Shown in pieces: positions 42,576 to 53,528 of a stretch of 64,000 bases of DNA. This DNA comes from VRUE01 sp963704515. Lineage in GTDB: Bacteria > Actinomycetota > Thermoleophilia > Solirubrobacterales > 70-9. Under the pieces are notes generated by a model, which was given only the letters and a program-made list of their open reading frames with translations, did not search any database and was not told the DNA's origin. The position numbers and the translations under genes are program-made. Where the stretch lies: contig OY969913.1 of assembly GCA_963704515.1 (NCBI GenBank), positions 2,232,001-2,296,000 on the forward strand, written 5' to 3'. Each line of letters begins with the position of its first letter. Position 1 is the stretch's first letter.

Positions 42576-44765
42576 CTACTGCGGATCGACGTCGACGGAG
42601 ATCGCGACGTCGCGCAGGGAGCGGTCGGCGGCGAGGCGGTCGACCGTGTCGCGGACGGTGGCGACGGTCGCCTCGCGGTCCTGTGCCTTGAGCAGCAGGC
42701 GGCGGCGATGGCGGTTGCGAACGCGGAACATCGGCGCCGGGCCGAGCAGGTCGGTGTCCTCGGGCAGGGCCGGGGCGAGGGTCTCCGCGAGCGTCGTCGC
42801 GGCGCGGTCGAGGCGTTCTTCGGACTCGGCCTTGAGCACGATCCGGATCAGATGCGAGAAGGGCGGGTAACGCAGGGCGCGGCGGCGCTCGACCTCCTCG
42901 GCGAGGAAGGCGGTCGAGTCGTGCTCGGCGGCGTGGAGGATGCTGGGCGCGGCCGGCGCCAGGGTCTGGACGATCACCTCGCCGCCCGCCGCACCACGGC
43001 CGCTGCGACCGGCGAGCTGGGTGACCATCGCGAAGGTCCGCTCGGCGGCGCGGAAGTCCGGGAAGCGCAGGGTGGCGTCGGCGTCGAGGATCGCGCTCAG
43101 GGTGACCTCGGGGAAGTCGTGCCCCTTGGCGACCATCTGGGTGCCGACCAGGACGGCGCTCTCGGCCTCGCCGAAGGCGGCGAGGATGCGGGCGTGGGCG
43201 CCGCGCCCGGCGGCGGTGTCGGCGTCGAGGCGGAGGACCGGCATCGGCGCCAGCCGCTCGGCGAGCAGCGCCTCGACCTGCTCGGTCCCGACCCCGGCGC
43301 GCGAGAGCGTGGTCGAGCCGCACTCGCCGCAGGAGCGGGGCACCGGTTCGACGTGGGCGCAGTGGTGACAGACGAGGCGGCCGCTGTGGCGGTGGACGAT
43401 CAGCGAGACGTCGCAGTTGGGGCAGTTCCAGTGGCGACCGCAGCCGCGACAGGTGAGCCAGGGCGCGAAGCCACGCCGGTTGACCATCACGATCGCCTTC
43501 TGCCCGGCGGCGCGCACGCCCTCCAGCGCCGCCCAGGTCTCGGGGTGCAGGGCGCCGGAGCGCGGGTCGGCCTCGCGCATGTCGAGCACCCGCACCGACG
43601 GCATCGCCCGGCCGTCGACGCGGCTGGGCAGCTCGAGGCGCGGCAACTCGACCCAGGACTCGGGCCGCGGCGTCGCCGTCCCGGCGAGCAGCACCGCGCC
43701 GGCCTCGGCCGCGCGGCGGCGGGCCACGGCGCGGGCGTCGTAGCAGGGGTCGCCGTCCTGCTTGTAGGAGGGGTCGTGCTCCTCGTCGATCACGATCAGG
43801 CCGAGGTCGGCGAGCGGCGCGAAGACGGCCGAGCGCGGCCCGACGCAGACGCTCGCCTCGCCGCCGCGCAGCCGCCGCCACTCGTCGTAGCGCTCACCGT
43901 CGGAGAGGGCGGAGTGGAGGACCGCGAAGCGGTCGCCGAGCCGGGCGCGGAAGCGGGCCACGGCCTGCGGGGCGAGGCCGATCTCCGGCACCAGGACGAT
44001 CGCGCTGCGGCCGCGGGCGAGCGCCGCCTCGACCGCGGCCAGGTAGACCTCTGTCTTGCCCGAGCCGGTGACGCCGTGCAGCAGCTGCTCGCGGGGCGCA
44101 CCGGCCTCGCCGTCGAGCGCGGCGACGACGCTGGCGACGGCGGCCTCCTGCTCGGGCAGCAGCACCGGCCGTCCGGGGGCTGCCCCGACCGCCGGCTGCT
44201 CGGAGCGCCGACGCACGCGCGAGCTGCGGGTGGCGATCAGGCCGCGCTGCTCGAGTCGGCGCAGGACGGAGCGATTGACGCCAACCGCCGCGGCCAGCTC
44301 CGGCGCCGACATCTCCCCGGCGCGCAGCGCCTCGAGCGCCGCGCGCTGCTTGACCCCGAGCCGCTCGCCGCCGCTCAGCGCCGCCTCTCCGGCGGCGGCG
44401 ATCTCGGCTCGCAACTCGGTCCGCGAGCGCACTCTCTGCCCGGCCGCGCCGGTGCCCGGCGGCAGCACCAGTTGCAGGCCGCGCGAGGGGGTCGAGCAGT
44501 ACTCGCGGGCGATCCAGAGGCCGAGCCTCACGAGCTCCGGCGGCGTCCCCGCCTCGAGCGCCTCGATCGGCTCGGCGAGCCGCTCGGGCGGTAGCTCCGA
44601 GGCCTCGGCCAGCTCGACCACCACGCCGAGCAGGCGCTGCCGCCCGAAGGGCACGCGCAGCAGGCTGCCGACCCCAAGCCCCGCCATCTCCTCAGGCAGC
44701 CGGTAGTCGAACGGCCCGCGCAGGGCGCGGGCTGTGGTGAGCGGCTCGACCCTCGCAATCGACAC
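42576..44765 (-). CDS. priA: primosomal helicase PriA
   Basis: 729 residues with an intact helicase: Walker A GVTGSGKTEVY, DEEHDPSYKQ, GTATPRPES (usually GSATPSxES), a zinc-binding insertion with CRGCGRHWNCPNC and CHHC...CGECG, and C-terminal GTQMVAKGHDFP and QLAGRSGRG. In some actinobacteria PriA lacks helicase motifs, but here they are complete. It restarts stalled replication forks. It heads the def-fmt-rsmB-rpe-rib neighbourhood. Confidence 0.95.
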   Translation of the reverse strand: MSIARVEPLTTARALRGPFDYRLPEEMAGLGVGSLLRVPFGRQRLLGVVVELAEASELPPERLAEPIEALEAGTPPELVRLGLWIAREYCSTPSRGLQLVLPPGTGAAGQRVRSRTELRAEIAAAGEAALSGGERLGVKQRAALEALRAGEMSAPELAAAVGVNRSVLRRLEQRGLIATRSSRVRRRSEQPAVGAAPGRPVLLPEQEAAVASVVAALDGEAGAPREQLLHGVTGSGKTEVYLAAVEAALARGRSAIVLVPEIGLAPQAVARFRARLGDRFAVLHSALSDGERYDEWRRLRGGEASVCVGPRSAVFAPLADLGLIVIDEEHDPSYKQDGDPCYDARAVARRRAAEAGAVLLAGTATPRPESWVELPRLELPSRVDGRAMPSVRVLDMREADPRSGALHPETWAALEGVRAAGQKAIVMVNRRGFAPWLTCRGCGRHWNCPNCDVSLIVHRHSGRLVCHHCAHVEPVPRSCGECGSTTLSRAGVGTEQVEALLAERLAPMPVLRLDADTAAGRGAHARILAAFGEAESAVLVGTQMVAKGHDFPEVTLSAILDADATLRFPDFRAAERTFAMVTQLAGRSGRGAAGGEVIVQTLAPAAPSILHAAEHDSTAFLAEEVERRRALRYPPFSHLIRIVLKAESEERLDRAATTLAETLAPALPEDTDLLGPAPMFRVRNRHRRRLLLKAQDREATVATVRDTVDRLAADRSLRDVAISVDVDPQ

Positions 44766-44814
44766 CCTCCCAAGCTATGGAGGGGCGCGGACGGCGCGGG
44801 TATGCTGCGCACCG

Positions 44815-45312
44815 ATGAGCCTCAACCTCAGTCCGGGAGAGCGGATCATCTTCCAGGGCCACCCCTCCTGGCGCGCGATCATCGGTTTCTACCTGAAGGG
44901 AATCCTGATCGCCGCCCTCGTCGGGGTGGTCTTCAAGCTCTTCGGCGCCGGCAGCGGCACGGTCTTCCTCGTCGTCCTCGCGATCGTCGCCGCGACCGTG
45001 CTGATCGGCTTCGTCAAGCGGGTCTCGACCACATACACGATCACCGACCGCCGCCTCAACATCCGCCGCGGCATCGTCTCCCGCGAGGTCCAGGAGACCC
45101 GCCTCGAGCGAGTCCAGAACGTCAACTACAAGCAGTCCGTCTACCAGCGCCTCGTCCAGATCGGCGACGTCGACTTCGACACGGCCGCCGGCGACGACTA
45201 CAACTTCATCTTCTACGGAGTGGCCGACCCCAATGACGTCGTCCACCGCGTCGACCAGGCGACCCAGGCGGGCGCCGGCGGGAGTCACGGGCTGGGAGAG
45301 CCACGGGCGTAG
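44815..45312 (+). CDS. PH-domain membrane protein (YdbS/DUF304 type)
   Basis: 165 residues from ATG 44815. Two close membrane helices (FYLKGILIAALVGVVFKLF and FLVVLAIVAATVLIGFV) follow a short N-terminus (NLSPGERIIFQGHPSW), then a bacterial PH domain (TTYTITDRRLNIRRGIVSRE, ETRLERVQNVNYKQS, GDVDFDTAAGDDYNF). This is the bPH2/YdbS-like pattern. Role unknown, maybe linked to the envelope. Divergent from priA across about 50 bp. Confidence 0.85.
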   Translation: MSLNLSPGERIIFQGHPSWRAIIGFYLKGILIAALVGVVFKLFGAGSGTVFLVVLAIVAATVLIGFVKRVSTTYTITDRRLNIRRGIVSREVQETRLERVQNVNYKQSVYQRLVQIGDVDFDTAAGDDYNFIFYGVADPNDVVHRVDQATQAGAGGSHGLGEPRA

Positions 45313-45392
45313 TCGGAGAACCGCCCACCGGCTTCGCACTGTCCCCTTCCCGAAGGCTGAAGCCCGTCGCATTCGATGCTACGCTTGTTGCC

Positions 45393-45644
45393 ATGACACG
45401 AGCGGTCTCGATTCGCGAGCTTCGGAACTCGACTTCCAGTGTGGTTTCTGAGTTGGAAGCCGGTGAACGGCTGACCTTGACGGTCAACCGGCGCCCAGTT
45501 GCCGACATCCTGCCCCACGTCGCCGAGCGCGATCCCTGGGTGGCGTCCAGCGAGCTGCGCCGCATCTTGCGCGAGGCCCCTGCCGATCCCGGCCTGCTTG
45601 ACGATCTCGCTGAGATCCGCGGCGCTGAGCTCGACGACATTTGA
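45393..45644 (+). CDS. Phd/YefM family antitoxin (second module)
   Basis: 83 residues: SIRELRNSTSSVVSELEAGE and LTVNRRPVADILPHV are the antitoxin DNA-binding half; the C-terminal part (SSELRRILREAPADPGLLDD) would bind the toxin. The stop overlaps the following toxin start at TTGA. Different sequence from the module at 28.6 kb, so it is not a recent duplication. Upstream 80 bp holds no clear operator. Confidence 0.88.
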   Translation: MTRAVSIRELRNSTSSVVSELEAGERLTLTVNRRPVADILPHVAERDPWVASSELRRILREAPADPGLLDDLAEIRGAELDDI

Positions 45645-46024
45645 GCCGCGCGATCGCCGACACCTCGATCTTCATCGCCCAGGAGACCGGGCGTGAGTTG
45701 GGAGACATCCCCGAGGAGATTGCCGTCTCGGTGATCACCGCTGCTGAGCTCGAGCTAGGCGTCCTCCGAGCCACCGACCCAAACGCTCGCGCGACCCGCC
45801 TCGCCACTCTCGCCCGAGTACAAGCGACCTACCCCCTCCTCCCCGTCGACCCAGAGGTAGCCAGCTGCTTCGCCCGCATCGCTGCCGCCGAGCGCTCCAA
45901 AGGCCGCCGCCTGCGCCGCCACGACACATGGATCGCGGCAACCGCGCTCCGCCACGACGCAGCGGTGCTCACCCAGGACGCGGACTTCTCGTCCTTCGAG
46001 GAAGTGGTCGTGCTACGCGCCTGA
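45641..46024 (+). CDS. PIN-domain toxin (VapC-like, second module)
   Basis: 127 residues beginning at a TTG inside the antitoxin stop: AIADTSIFIAQETGR with the first acidic residue, SVITAAELELGVLRA with the second, RRHDTWIAATALRHDAAVLTQDADF (interrupted here by nothing) with the last ones. A PIN ribonuclease fold, target unknown. The TTGA coupling is the same as in the other module. Confidence 0.88.
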   Translation: MSRAIADTSIFIAQETGRELGDIPEEIAVSVITAAELELGVLRATDPNARATRLATLARVQATYPLLPVDPEVASCFARIAAAERSKGRRLRRHDTWIAATALRHDAAVLTQDADFSSFEEVVVLRA

Positions 46025-46094
46025 GTCATATAGACGTTCTTCAACGGGCTAGCAACTAATGCGCACCCAAGCTCGCGCAGACCACCACGCTCGA

Positions 46095-46523
46095 TCACAC
46101 CTCGGCCAGCGCATCCCCTTTTGCACTCTGGTCCAACCCCTCTCCATGACCACGATCAGCGTCTGACAGCGCTTGAAAGACGCTTCCGACCTCAAAAGCT
46201 GCACCAAGCAAACTCGATCGAAGCAATGTTTCGGCGTCACCCTGAAACACGCCGCCGACAAGTTGTTCGAGCCCAGATCTGAGACTGTCCAAGCCCTCGA
46301 TGTATTGAATAGTCGTGCCCTGACGTCCTGAGCCTGGAAACCGATCCTCTCGCTGAGCAGAAAGCGCCTTATTGAAGTGCTCCTTTGGTCGATCAAAGGG
46401 AGGGGGCTGTTCGCCCTCCAGGCGAATGTCGCGAAGCGGCGGAAAAGCATTCCGGTTATTGCGCGGCGTCAGCCGCGCTCCTTCTTCGGAGCTAAGCGCC
46501 CGCGAAGCGGGCGCGTGCGACAT
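46095..46523 (-). CDS. hypothetical protein
   Basis: A 142-codon frame (MSHAPASRALSSEEGARL at the start). The C-terminal ~90 residues (HFNKALSAQREDRFPGSG, TTIQYIEGLDSLRSGLEQLV, LLRSSLLGAAFEVGSVFQAL) have normal protein composition; the N-terminal ~45 come from the branched palindrome. It lies 47 bp downstream of metK on the same strand. No family recognised. It may be a decayed or element-shaped gene. Confidence 0.3.
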   Translation of the reverse strand: MSHAPASRALSSEEGARLTPRNNRNAFPPLRDIRLEGEQPPPFDRPKEHFNKALSAQREDRFPGSGRQGTTIQYIEGLDSLRSGLEQLVGGVFQGDAETLLRSSLLGAAFEVGSVFQALSDADRGHGEGLDQSAKGDALAEV

Positions 46524-46555
46524 CAATTCGACTGGAGGGCGACCAGCCCCCTCCC
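46398..46555. repeat. branched 158-nt inverted-repeat element
   Basis: Outer arms GGGAGGGGGCTG (46398-46409) and CAGCCCCCTCCC (46544-46555); a second pair TCGCCCTCCA/TGGAGGGCGA (46411-46420 and 46533-46542); a third, bulged pair ending TGTCGC/GCGACA; inside, at least three small hairpins: GCGCGGC/GCCGCGC, CTCC/GGAG and GCGCCCGC/GCGGGCGC. Folded, it would be a long stem crowned by several arms. It lies just beyond the 3' end of metK. Confidence 0.7.
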
Positions 46556-46570
46556 CCGACCCCGCTCGCG

Positions 46571-47818
<1,248 letters not shown>

Positions 47819-47828
47819 GGCTCGAAGC

Positions 47829-49139
47829 CTAACGTCGGTTGCCGGAATGGGGCACGAAGTCGATCACCAGGGGAACGCCCTCGAGGCCGTAGCGCTCGCG
47901 CATCCGGTTCTCGAGGTGGTAGGCCCAGTCGCGGACGATCAGCTTGCGGTCGTTGACCTGGATCGCGAAGCGCGGCGGCCGCTCGCCGATCTGGGCAGAG
48001 TAGTAGAGCCGCAGGCGGCGGCCGCGGCGCGAGGGTGGTGGCGTTTTGGCGACGACCTCGGCGACGAACCGGTTGAGCTCCGGCGTCGAGATCCGCTCCG
48101 CCGCCCGGTCGGCCAGCTCCACCGCCTTGGGCAGCAGGTTGGCCACGTTGCGCCCGCGGGTCGCCGAGCAGGTGACGACGGCGGGCCGCAGGCGCAGCTT
48201 GCGCTCGACCCGGGCGCGGGCGTCGTCGATGTCGGTGCGGGTGACGTCCCACTTGTTGAGCGCCAGCAGGGTCGCGCAGCCGGCCCGCATCGCCAGCTCG
48301 GCGACGCGCAGGTCCTCGGCGGTCACCCCGTCGGACGCGTCGCAGACGACCAGCGCCACGTCGGCCCGCTCGACCGCCTGTTCGGAGCGCAGCTGGGCGT
48401 AGTAGTCGACGCTGCCGGAGACCTTGGAGCGGCGCCGCAGCCCGGCGGTGTCGACGAGCACGACGCGGCGGCCGTCGACCTCGACCTCGGTGTCGATCGA
48501 GTCGCGCGTGGTGCCGGCCCGCTCGGAGACGATCACCCGCTCGGAGCCGAGGAAGGCGTTGACCAGCGAGGACTTGCCGGCGTTGGGGCGGCCGATCACG
48601 GCGACCCGCACGGCGCCGTCGTCCTCCGCGGCGGGCGGGCGCTCGCCCAGCGCCTCGACCACGCGGTCGAGCAGGTCGCCGCTGCCCAGTCCATGCGCGG
48701 CCGAAACCGGCAGCGGCTCGCCGAGTCCGAGGCCGTGCAGCTCGGCGGTCAGGTGCTCGTCCTCGGGCCGGTCAACCTTGTTGGCGACGACCAGGACCGG
48801 CGTCTCGGCGCCGCGCAGCGTCTTCGCCAGCTCGGCGTCGCCGGCCCGCACCCCGGCGCGGGCGTCGACTACGAAGAGGATCGCCTCGGCCTCGGCGATC
48901 CCAAGCCGCGCCTGGCGCTGCACGTCGCGGGCCAGCTCCGACTCGTCGGCGAGGTCGATGCCGCCGGTGTCGAGCAGGTCGAAGGCGACCCCGTTCCACT
49001 CGCAGCGCACCCGCTTGCGGTCGCGGGTAACGCCGGCCTCGGCGTGGGTGACCGCCTCGCGCCCGCCGGCCAGCCGGTTGATCAGCGTGCTCTTGCCGAC
49101 GTTGGGGAAGCCGACGACGGCGACGATCGGCGCGCTCAC
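47829..49139 (-). CDS. der: ribosome-associated GTPase Der (EngA)
   Basis: 436 residues with two tandem GTPase domains (first GFPNVGKSTLINRL, DTGGID, NKVD; second GRPNAGKSSLVNAF, DTAGLRR, NKWD) and a C-terminal KH-like domain. Needed for 50S subunit maturation. Its start overlaps the cmk stop by 4 bases; der-cmk is a frequent pair. Confidence 0.97.
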   Translation of the reverse strand: MSAPIVAVVGFPNVGKSTLINRLAGGREAVTHAEAGVTRDRKRVRCEWNGVAFDLLDTGGIDLADESELARDVQRQARLGIAEAEAILFVVDARAGVRAGDAELAKTLRGAETPVLVVANKVDRPEDEHLTAELHGLGLGEPLPVSAAHGLGSGDLLDRVVEALGERPPAAEDDGAVRVAVIGRPNAGKSSLVNAFLGSERVIVSERAGTTRDSIDTEVEVDGRRVVLVDTAGLRRRSKVSGSVDYYAQLRSEQAVERADVALVVCDASDGVTAEDLRVAELAMRAGCATLLALNKWDVTRTDIDDARARVERKLRLRPAVVTCSATRGRNVANLLPKAVELADRAAERISTPELNRFVAEVVAKTPPPSRRGRRLRLYYSAQIGERPPRFAIQVNDRKLIVRDWAYHLENRMRERYGLEGVPLVIDFVPHSGNRR

Positions 49140-49774
49140 TGCAAGCCCCGGTCCCGGGCCAGGGCCTCGACCCTGTCGACGACCTCGTCGAGCGTCAGCT
49201 CCGTGGTGTCGAGCTCGACCGCGTCGTCGGCCGGGCGCAGGGCACTGTGCTCGCGGCCCTCGTCGCGGGCGTCGCGCTCGCGCTGGGCGGCGAGCACCGC
49301 CGCCGGATCCTCGCCCGTCTGCGCGGCACGGCGCCGGGCGCGCTCCTCGGGCGAGGCGGTGAGGTAGACCTTGAGCGGCGCCTCGGGGCTGACCACGGTG
49401 CCGATGTCCCGCCCCTCGGCGACGTAGCTGCCGGCGGCGATCATCTCGCGCTGGCGGGCGATCATCGCATCGCGCACCGCCGGGTGGACGGAGACCCGCG
49501 AGGAGGCCTCGCTGACCCGCGGTTCGCGGATCGCGAGGCTGACGTCGTCACCGTCGAGATGGACCCGGCCGGGATGCAGCTCGATCTCGAGCGAGCCGGC
49601 CAGATCCCCGACCGCCGCCGGGTCGTCGGGGTCGGCACCGCGTTCGAGCGCGGCCAGCGCCACGCAGCGGTACATCGCCCCCGAGTCGAGGTAGGTGAAG
49701 CCGACCCGCTCGGCGAGCGCCCGGGCCACGGTGGACTTTCCGGCGCCCGCGGGCCCGTCGACGGCGATCACCAT
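49136..49774 (-). CDS. cmk: cytidylate kinase
   Basis: 212 residues from ATG 49774: P-loop DGPAGAGKSTVARALA, TYLDSGAMYRCVAL, SYVAEGRDIGTVVSPEA and YLTASPEERARRR. Phosphorylates CMP and dCMP. An open frame extends far upstream through aroA but is a shadow. Follows aroA by 22 bp. Confidence 0.97.
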   Translation of the reverse strand: MVIAVDGPAGAGKSTVARALAERVGFTYLDSGAMYRCVALAALERGADPDDPAAVGDLAGSLEIELHPGRVHLDGDDVSLAIREPRVSEASSRVSVHPAVRDAMIARQREMIAAGSYVAEGRDIGTVVSPEAPLKVYLTASPEERARRRAAQTGEDPAAVLAAQRERDARDEGREHSALRPADDAVELDTTELTLDEVVDRVEALARDRGLQ

Positions 49775-49796
49775 TGCCGGGAATCTACGCGGCCGC

Positions 49797-51086
49797 TCAG
49801 GAGAGCGAGGCGAGGTCGGCCTCGAAGCCGGGGTAGCTAACGGCGGCGGCATCCATGCCGTCAACCTCGACGCCCTCGCGCGAGGCGCGGCCGGCGATCG
49901 CCCCGAGCATCGCGATCCGGTGGTCGCCGCGCGAGGCAACCCGGCCGCCGCGCAGGCCGCCGGTGCCGACGACGCGCATCCCGTCCTCGAGCGGCTCCGC
50001 CTCGCCGCCGAGCGCCCGCAGGGCGGCGCAGGTGCTCGCCACCCGGTCGGACTCCTTGCGGCGCAGCTCGGCGGCGTCGCGGATCGTCGTCTCGCCCTCG
50101 GCGAAGCAGGCGGCGAGCGCGACCAGCGGCAGCTCGTCGATCGCCAGGGGGATCTCGGCGCCGCCGACCGCGGTACCGCGCAGCTGCGAGGCGCGGGCGC
50201 GGATCGTGCCGATCGGCTCGCCGCCGCGCTCACCGACCGGCTCGACCTCGACCTCGGCCCCCATCCGGGCGAGGATGCCAAGCAGGCCGGTGCGGGTCGG
50301 GTTGGTCCCGACCTCCTCGAGCACCACCTCGCTGCCGGGCACAAGCAGCGCCGCGACGAGGAAGAAGGCGGCCGAGGAGAAGTCGGCCGGAACGGCGAAG
50401 TCGCCCAGCTCGAGCTGCTTGGCCGGGCGCACCTGTACGCCGCCGCTCAGCCAGGCGACCTGGGCGCCGGCGGCGGCCAGCATCCGCTCGGTGTGGTCGC
50501 GGCTGCGGGCCGGCTCATGGACCCAGGTCTCGCCCTCGGCGAGCAGGCCGGCGAAGAGCAGGCAGGACTTGACCTGGGCGCTGGCGATCGGCAGCTCGTG
50601 CTCGACCCCGCGCAGCGCGGCGCCCTCGAGCTCGAGCGGCGGCAAGCGGTCCTCGCGGCAGCTCACCTGGGCGCCCATCGCCCGCAGCGGGGTCGCGATC
50701 CGGTCGACCGGCCGGCGCCGGATCGAGTCGTCGCCGTCGAGCCTCCAGGCGCCGCCGGGCTGCCCGGCGAGCCAACCGGGCAGCAGGCGCAGCAGGGTGC
50801 CCGCATTGCCGACGTCGATCGCCGCCGGGTGGGCGGCGCGCAGGCCGACGCCGCGGATCCGGATCGTCGGCTCGATCGCGTCGGCGCCGACACCCTCGAC
50901 CTCGGCGCCGAGCGCCCGCACGGCGGCCAGGGTCGAACGCGTGTCGGCCGAGTCGAGGTAGCCCTCGATCGCCGTCTCCCCCTCCGACATCGCCGCGATC
51001 AGCGCCGCCCGGTGGGAGATCGACTTGTCGGCCGGCGGGCGCACGCTGCCGCGCAGCGGGCCCACCGGGTCGAAGCGGGTCGCCAT
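49797..51086 (-). CDS. aroA: 3-phosphoshikimate 1-carboxyvinyltransferase (EPSP synthase)
   Basis: 429 residues from ATG 51086: PPADKSISHRAALIAAM, VGNAGTLLRLLPGWLAG, IASAQVKSCLLFAGL and RRKESDRVASTCAALRAL. Joins PEP to shikimate-3-P on the way to chorismate. Usual length. It begins 2 bp after the tyrA stop. Sits with tyrA, DAHP synthase, an aminotransferase and aroH, an aromatic amino-acid block. Confidence 0.96.
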   Translation of the reverse strand: MATRFDPVGPLRGSVRPPADKSISHRAALIAAMSEGETAIEGYLDSADTRSTLAAVRALGAEVEGVGADAIEPTIRIRGVGLRAAHPAAIDVGNAGTLLRLLPGWLAGQPGGAWRLDGDDSIRRRPVDRIATPLRAMGAQVSCREDRLPPLELEGAALRGVEHELPIASAQVKSCLLFAGLLAEGETWVHEPARSRDHTERMLAAAGAQVAWLSGGVQVRPAKQLELGDFAVPADFSSAAFFLVAALLVPGSEVVLEEVGTNPTRTGLLGILARMGAEVEVEPVGERGGEPIGTIRARASQLRGTAVGGAEIPLAIDELPLVALAACFAEGETTIRDAAELRRKESDRVASTCAALRALGGEAEPLEDGMRVVGTGGLRGGRVASRGDHRIAMLGAIAGRASREGVEVDGMDAAAVSYPGFEADLASLS

Positions 51087-51088
51087 CC

Positions 51089-52176
51089 CTAGCCGCCGTC
51101 GCCGACGGCGCTCACCGTGTGGCCGAGCTCGCGCACCAGGGCGATCGCCCGCTCGGCCTGCTCCTCGCCGGAGACCCAGAGGGAGACGGCGCCGGAGGTC
51201 ATGTCGGGCGTCGGGTAGAGCGCCATGTCCTCGATGTTGACCCCGGCCTCGCCGAGCGCCAGCGCCAGCTCGGCGATCGTCCCCGGCCGGTTGGCTACGA
51301 CGACGCGCAGCTCGCGCAGCGGGCCGCCGGCCAGCTCGGCCTCGAGCAGCCGGCGCCGGTCGGTGCCGGCCTCGGCGTGCCAGGCGGCGACCGACTCGCG
51401 CTCGCCGCCGCGGATCAAGTCCGCGGCCTCGCGCAGGCGCGCGGCGACCGCCTCGACCGCCTCGGCCACCGCCTCGCTGTTGCTGGCGAAGATGTCGCCC
51501 CAGATCGCCGGGTTGGCGCCGGCGACGCGGGTCGTGTCGCGGAAGCTCGGCCCGACCTCGGGCATCCGCTCCGAATCGCGGGTCAGCTCCGCGGCGGCCT
51601 GGCGGACGAGCACGTTGGCGACCACGTGCGGCAGGTGGCTGACGGTCGCCATCAGCCGGTCGTGCGCCTCGGCGTCGATCGCCTGCGGACGGGCGCCGAG
51701 CCCGGCGACGGTCCTCTGCAGCCGGTCGTAGAGCAGGCCGCTGGAGCGCTCGCTTTTCGGGGTCAGGTACCAGCGGGCGCCCTCGAAAAGGTCCTCGCGC
51801 GCGTTCTGCACCCCCGAGGTCTCCGCCCCGGCCAGCGGGTGACCGCCGATGAAGCGCTCGTCGGCGCCCAGCGCGGCGACGATGTCGCGCTTGGTCGAGC
51901 CGACGTCGGTGACCACCGTGTCGCCGCCGCATGCGTCCAGCGCGGCGCGGGCGAGGTCGGCGAGACCGGCGACCGGGGCCGCGCAGAAGACGACCTCGGC
52001 CCCCTCGCAGGCGTCCTCGATCGAGCTCGCCGCACTGTCGATTACCCCGTCTTCAACGGCCCGCTCGAGCGTGGTGCGATCGGGGTCGAAGCCCCCCACC
52101 TCGGCCCCGAGGCGACGGCGGGCGGCGAGCCCGATCGAGCCGCCGATCAGGCCGACGCCGAGGACCGCGATCCGCA

Positions 52177-52177
<1 letters not shown>
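51089..52177 (-). CDS. tyrA: prephenate dehydrogenase with ACT domain
   Basis: 362 residues: NAD-binding GVGLIGGSIGLA, GHPLAGAETSGVQNA (family HPMAG motif) and the helical dimer domain, then a C-terminal ACT domain (LRELRVVVANRPGTIAELA) likely for tyrosine feedback. The ATG overlaps the upstream DAHP synthase stop by one base (TGATG). Confidence 0.94.
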
Positions 52178-53277
<1,100 letters not shown>

Positions 53278-53528
53278 GTTTGACAGCCTACTTCCGGTCT
53301 CGCCATCGCAGCTACGCGCGCGACGACGCGAATCGATTCCGACGCCCGGCCGAATCTCGTTGCGTTGCGGCAGCAGCCGCGGGCCGGACGCCTAGCTAAA
53401 TCGCCAGAAATAGGAGAAGCGCGCGGGAGCGAGCGTGGCGCCTGAGGCGCGAAGGACGCACGTCGTGTCTGCGAACCGCTTCACCTTGCTTGAGTTTGTA
53501 GCAGGTGAAGGTGCGTTAGTCGAGCGCG
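53278..53528. other. 251-bp spacer with a hairpin
   Basis: Between the aminotransferase stop (53529) and the DAHP synthase start. No gene seen. It contains several short GC-rich inverted repeats and one clear hairpin (53479-53510). Lower coding order suggests remnants of repeat elements. Confidence 0.5.
53479..53510 (-). terminator. hairpin after the aminotransferase gene
   Basis: Plus strand CTTCACCTTGCT pairs with AGCAGGTGAAG across a 9-base loop, with one bulged T. On the minus strand the loop region reads CAAACTCAAGCAAG, sharing ACTCAAGC with the hairpins at 20.6 and 63.5 kb. It lies 20-50 bp beyond the aminotransferase stop, so termination is plausible; no T-run. Confidence 0.45.

Larger units (their letters stand above)
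46025..46570. other. 546-bp spacer with branched palindrome and possible small gene
   Basis: Between the PIN toxin (plus) and metK (minus). Its toxin-side half is noticeably less GC-rich. It holds a possible minus-strand reading frame (46095-46523) and a branched inverted repeat (46398-46555). I see no tRNA or insertion sequence ends. Confidence 0.5.

Noticed and set aside
46049..46450. Alternative minus-strand frame beyond metK
   Set aside because: It overlaps the frame at 46095-46523, which has the more protein-like composition; neither is certain.
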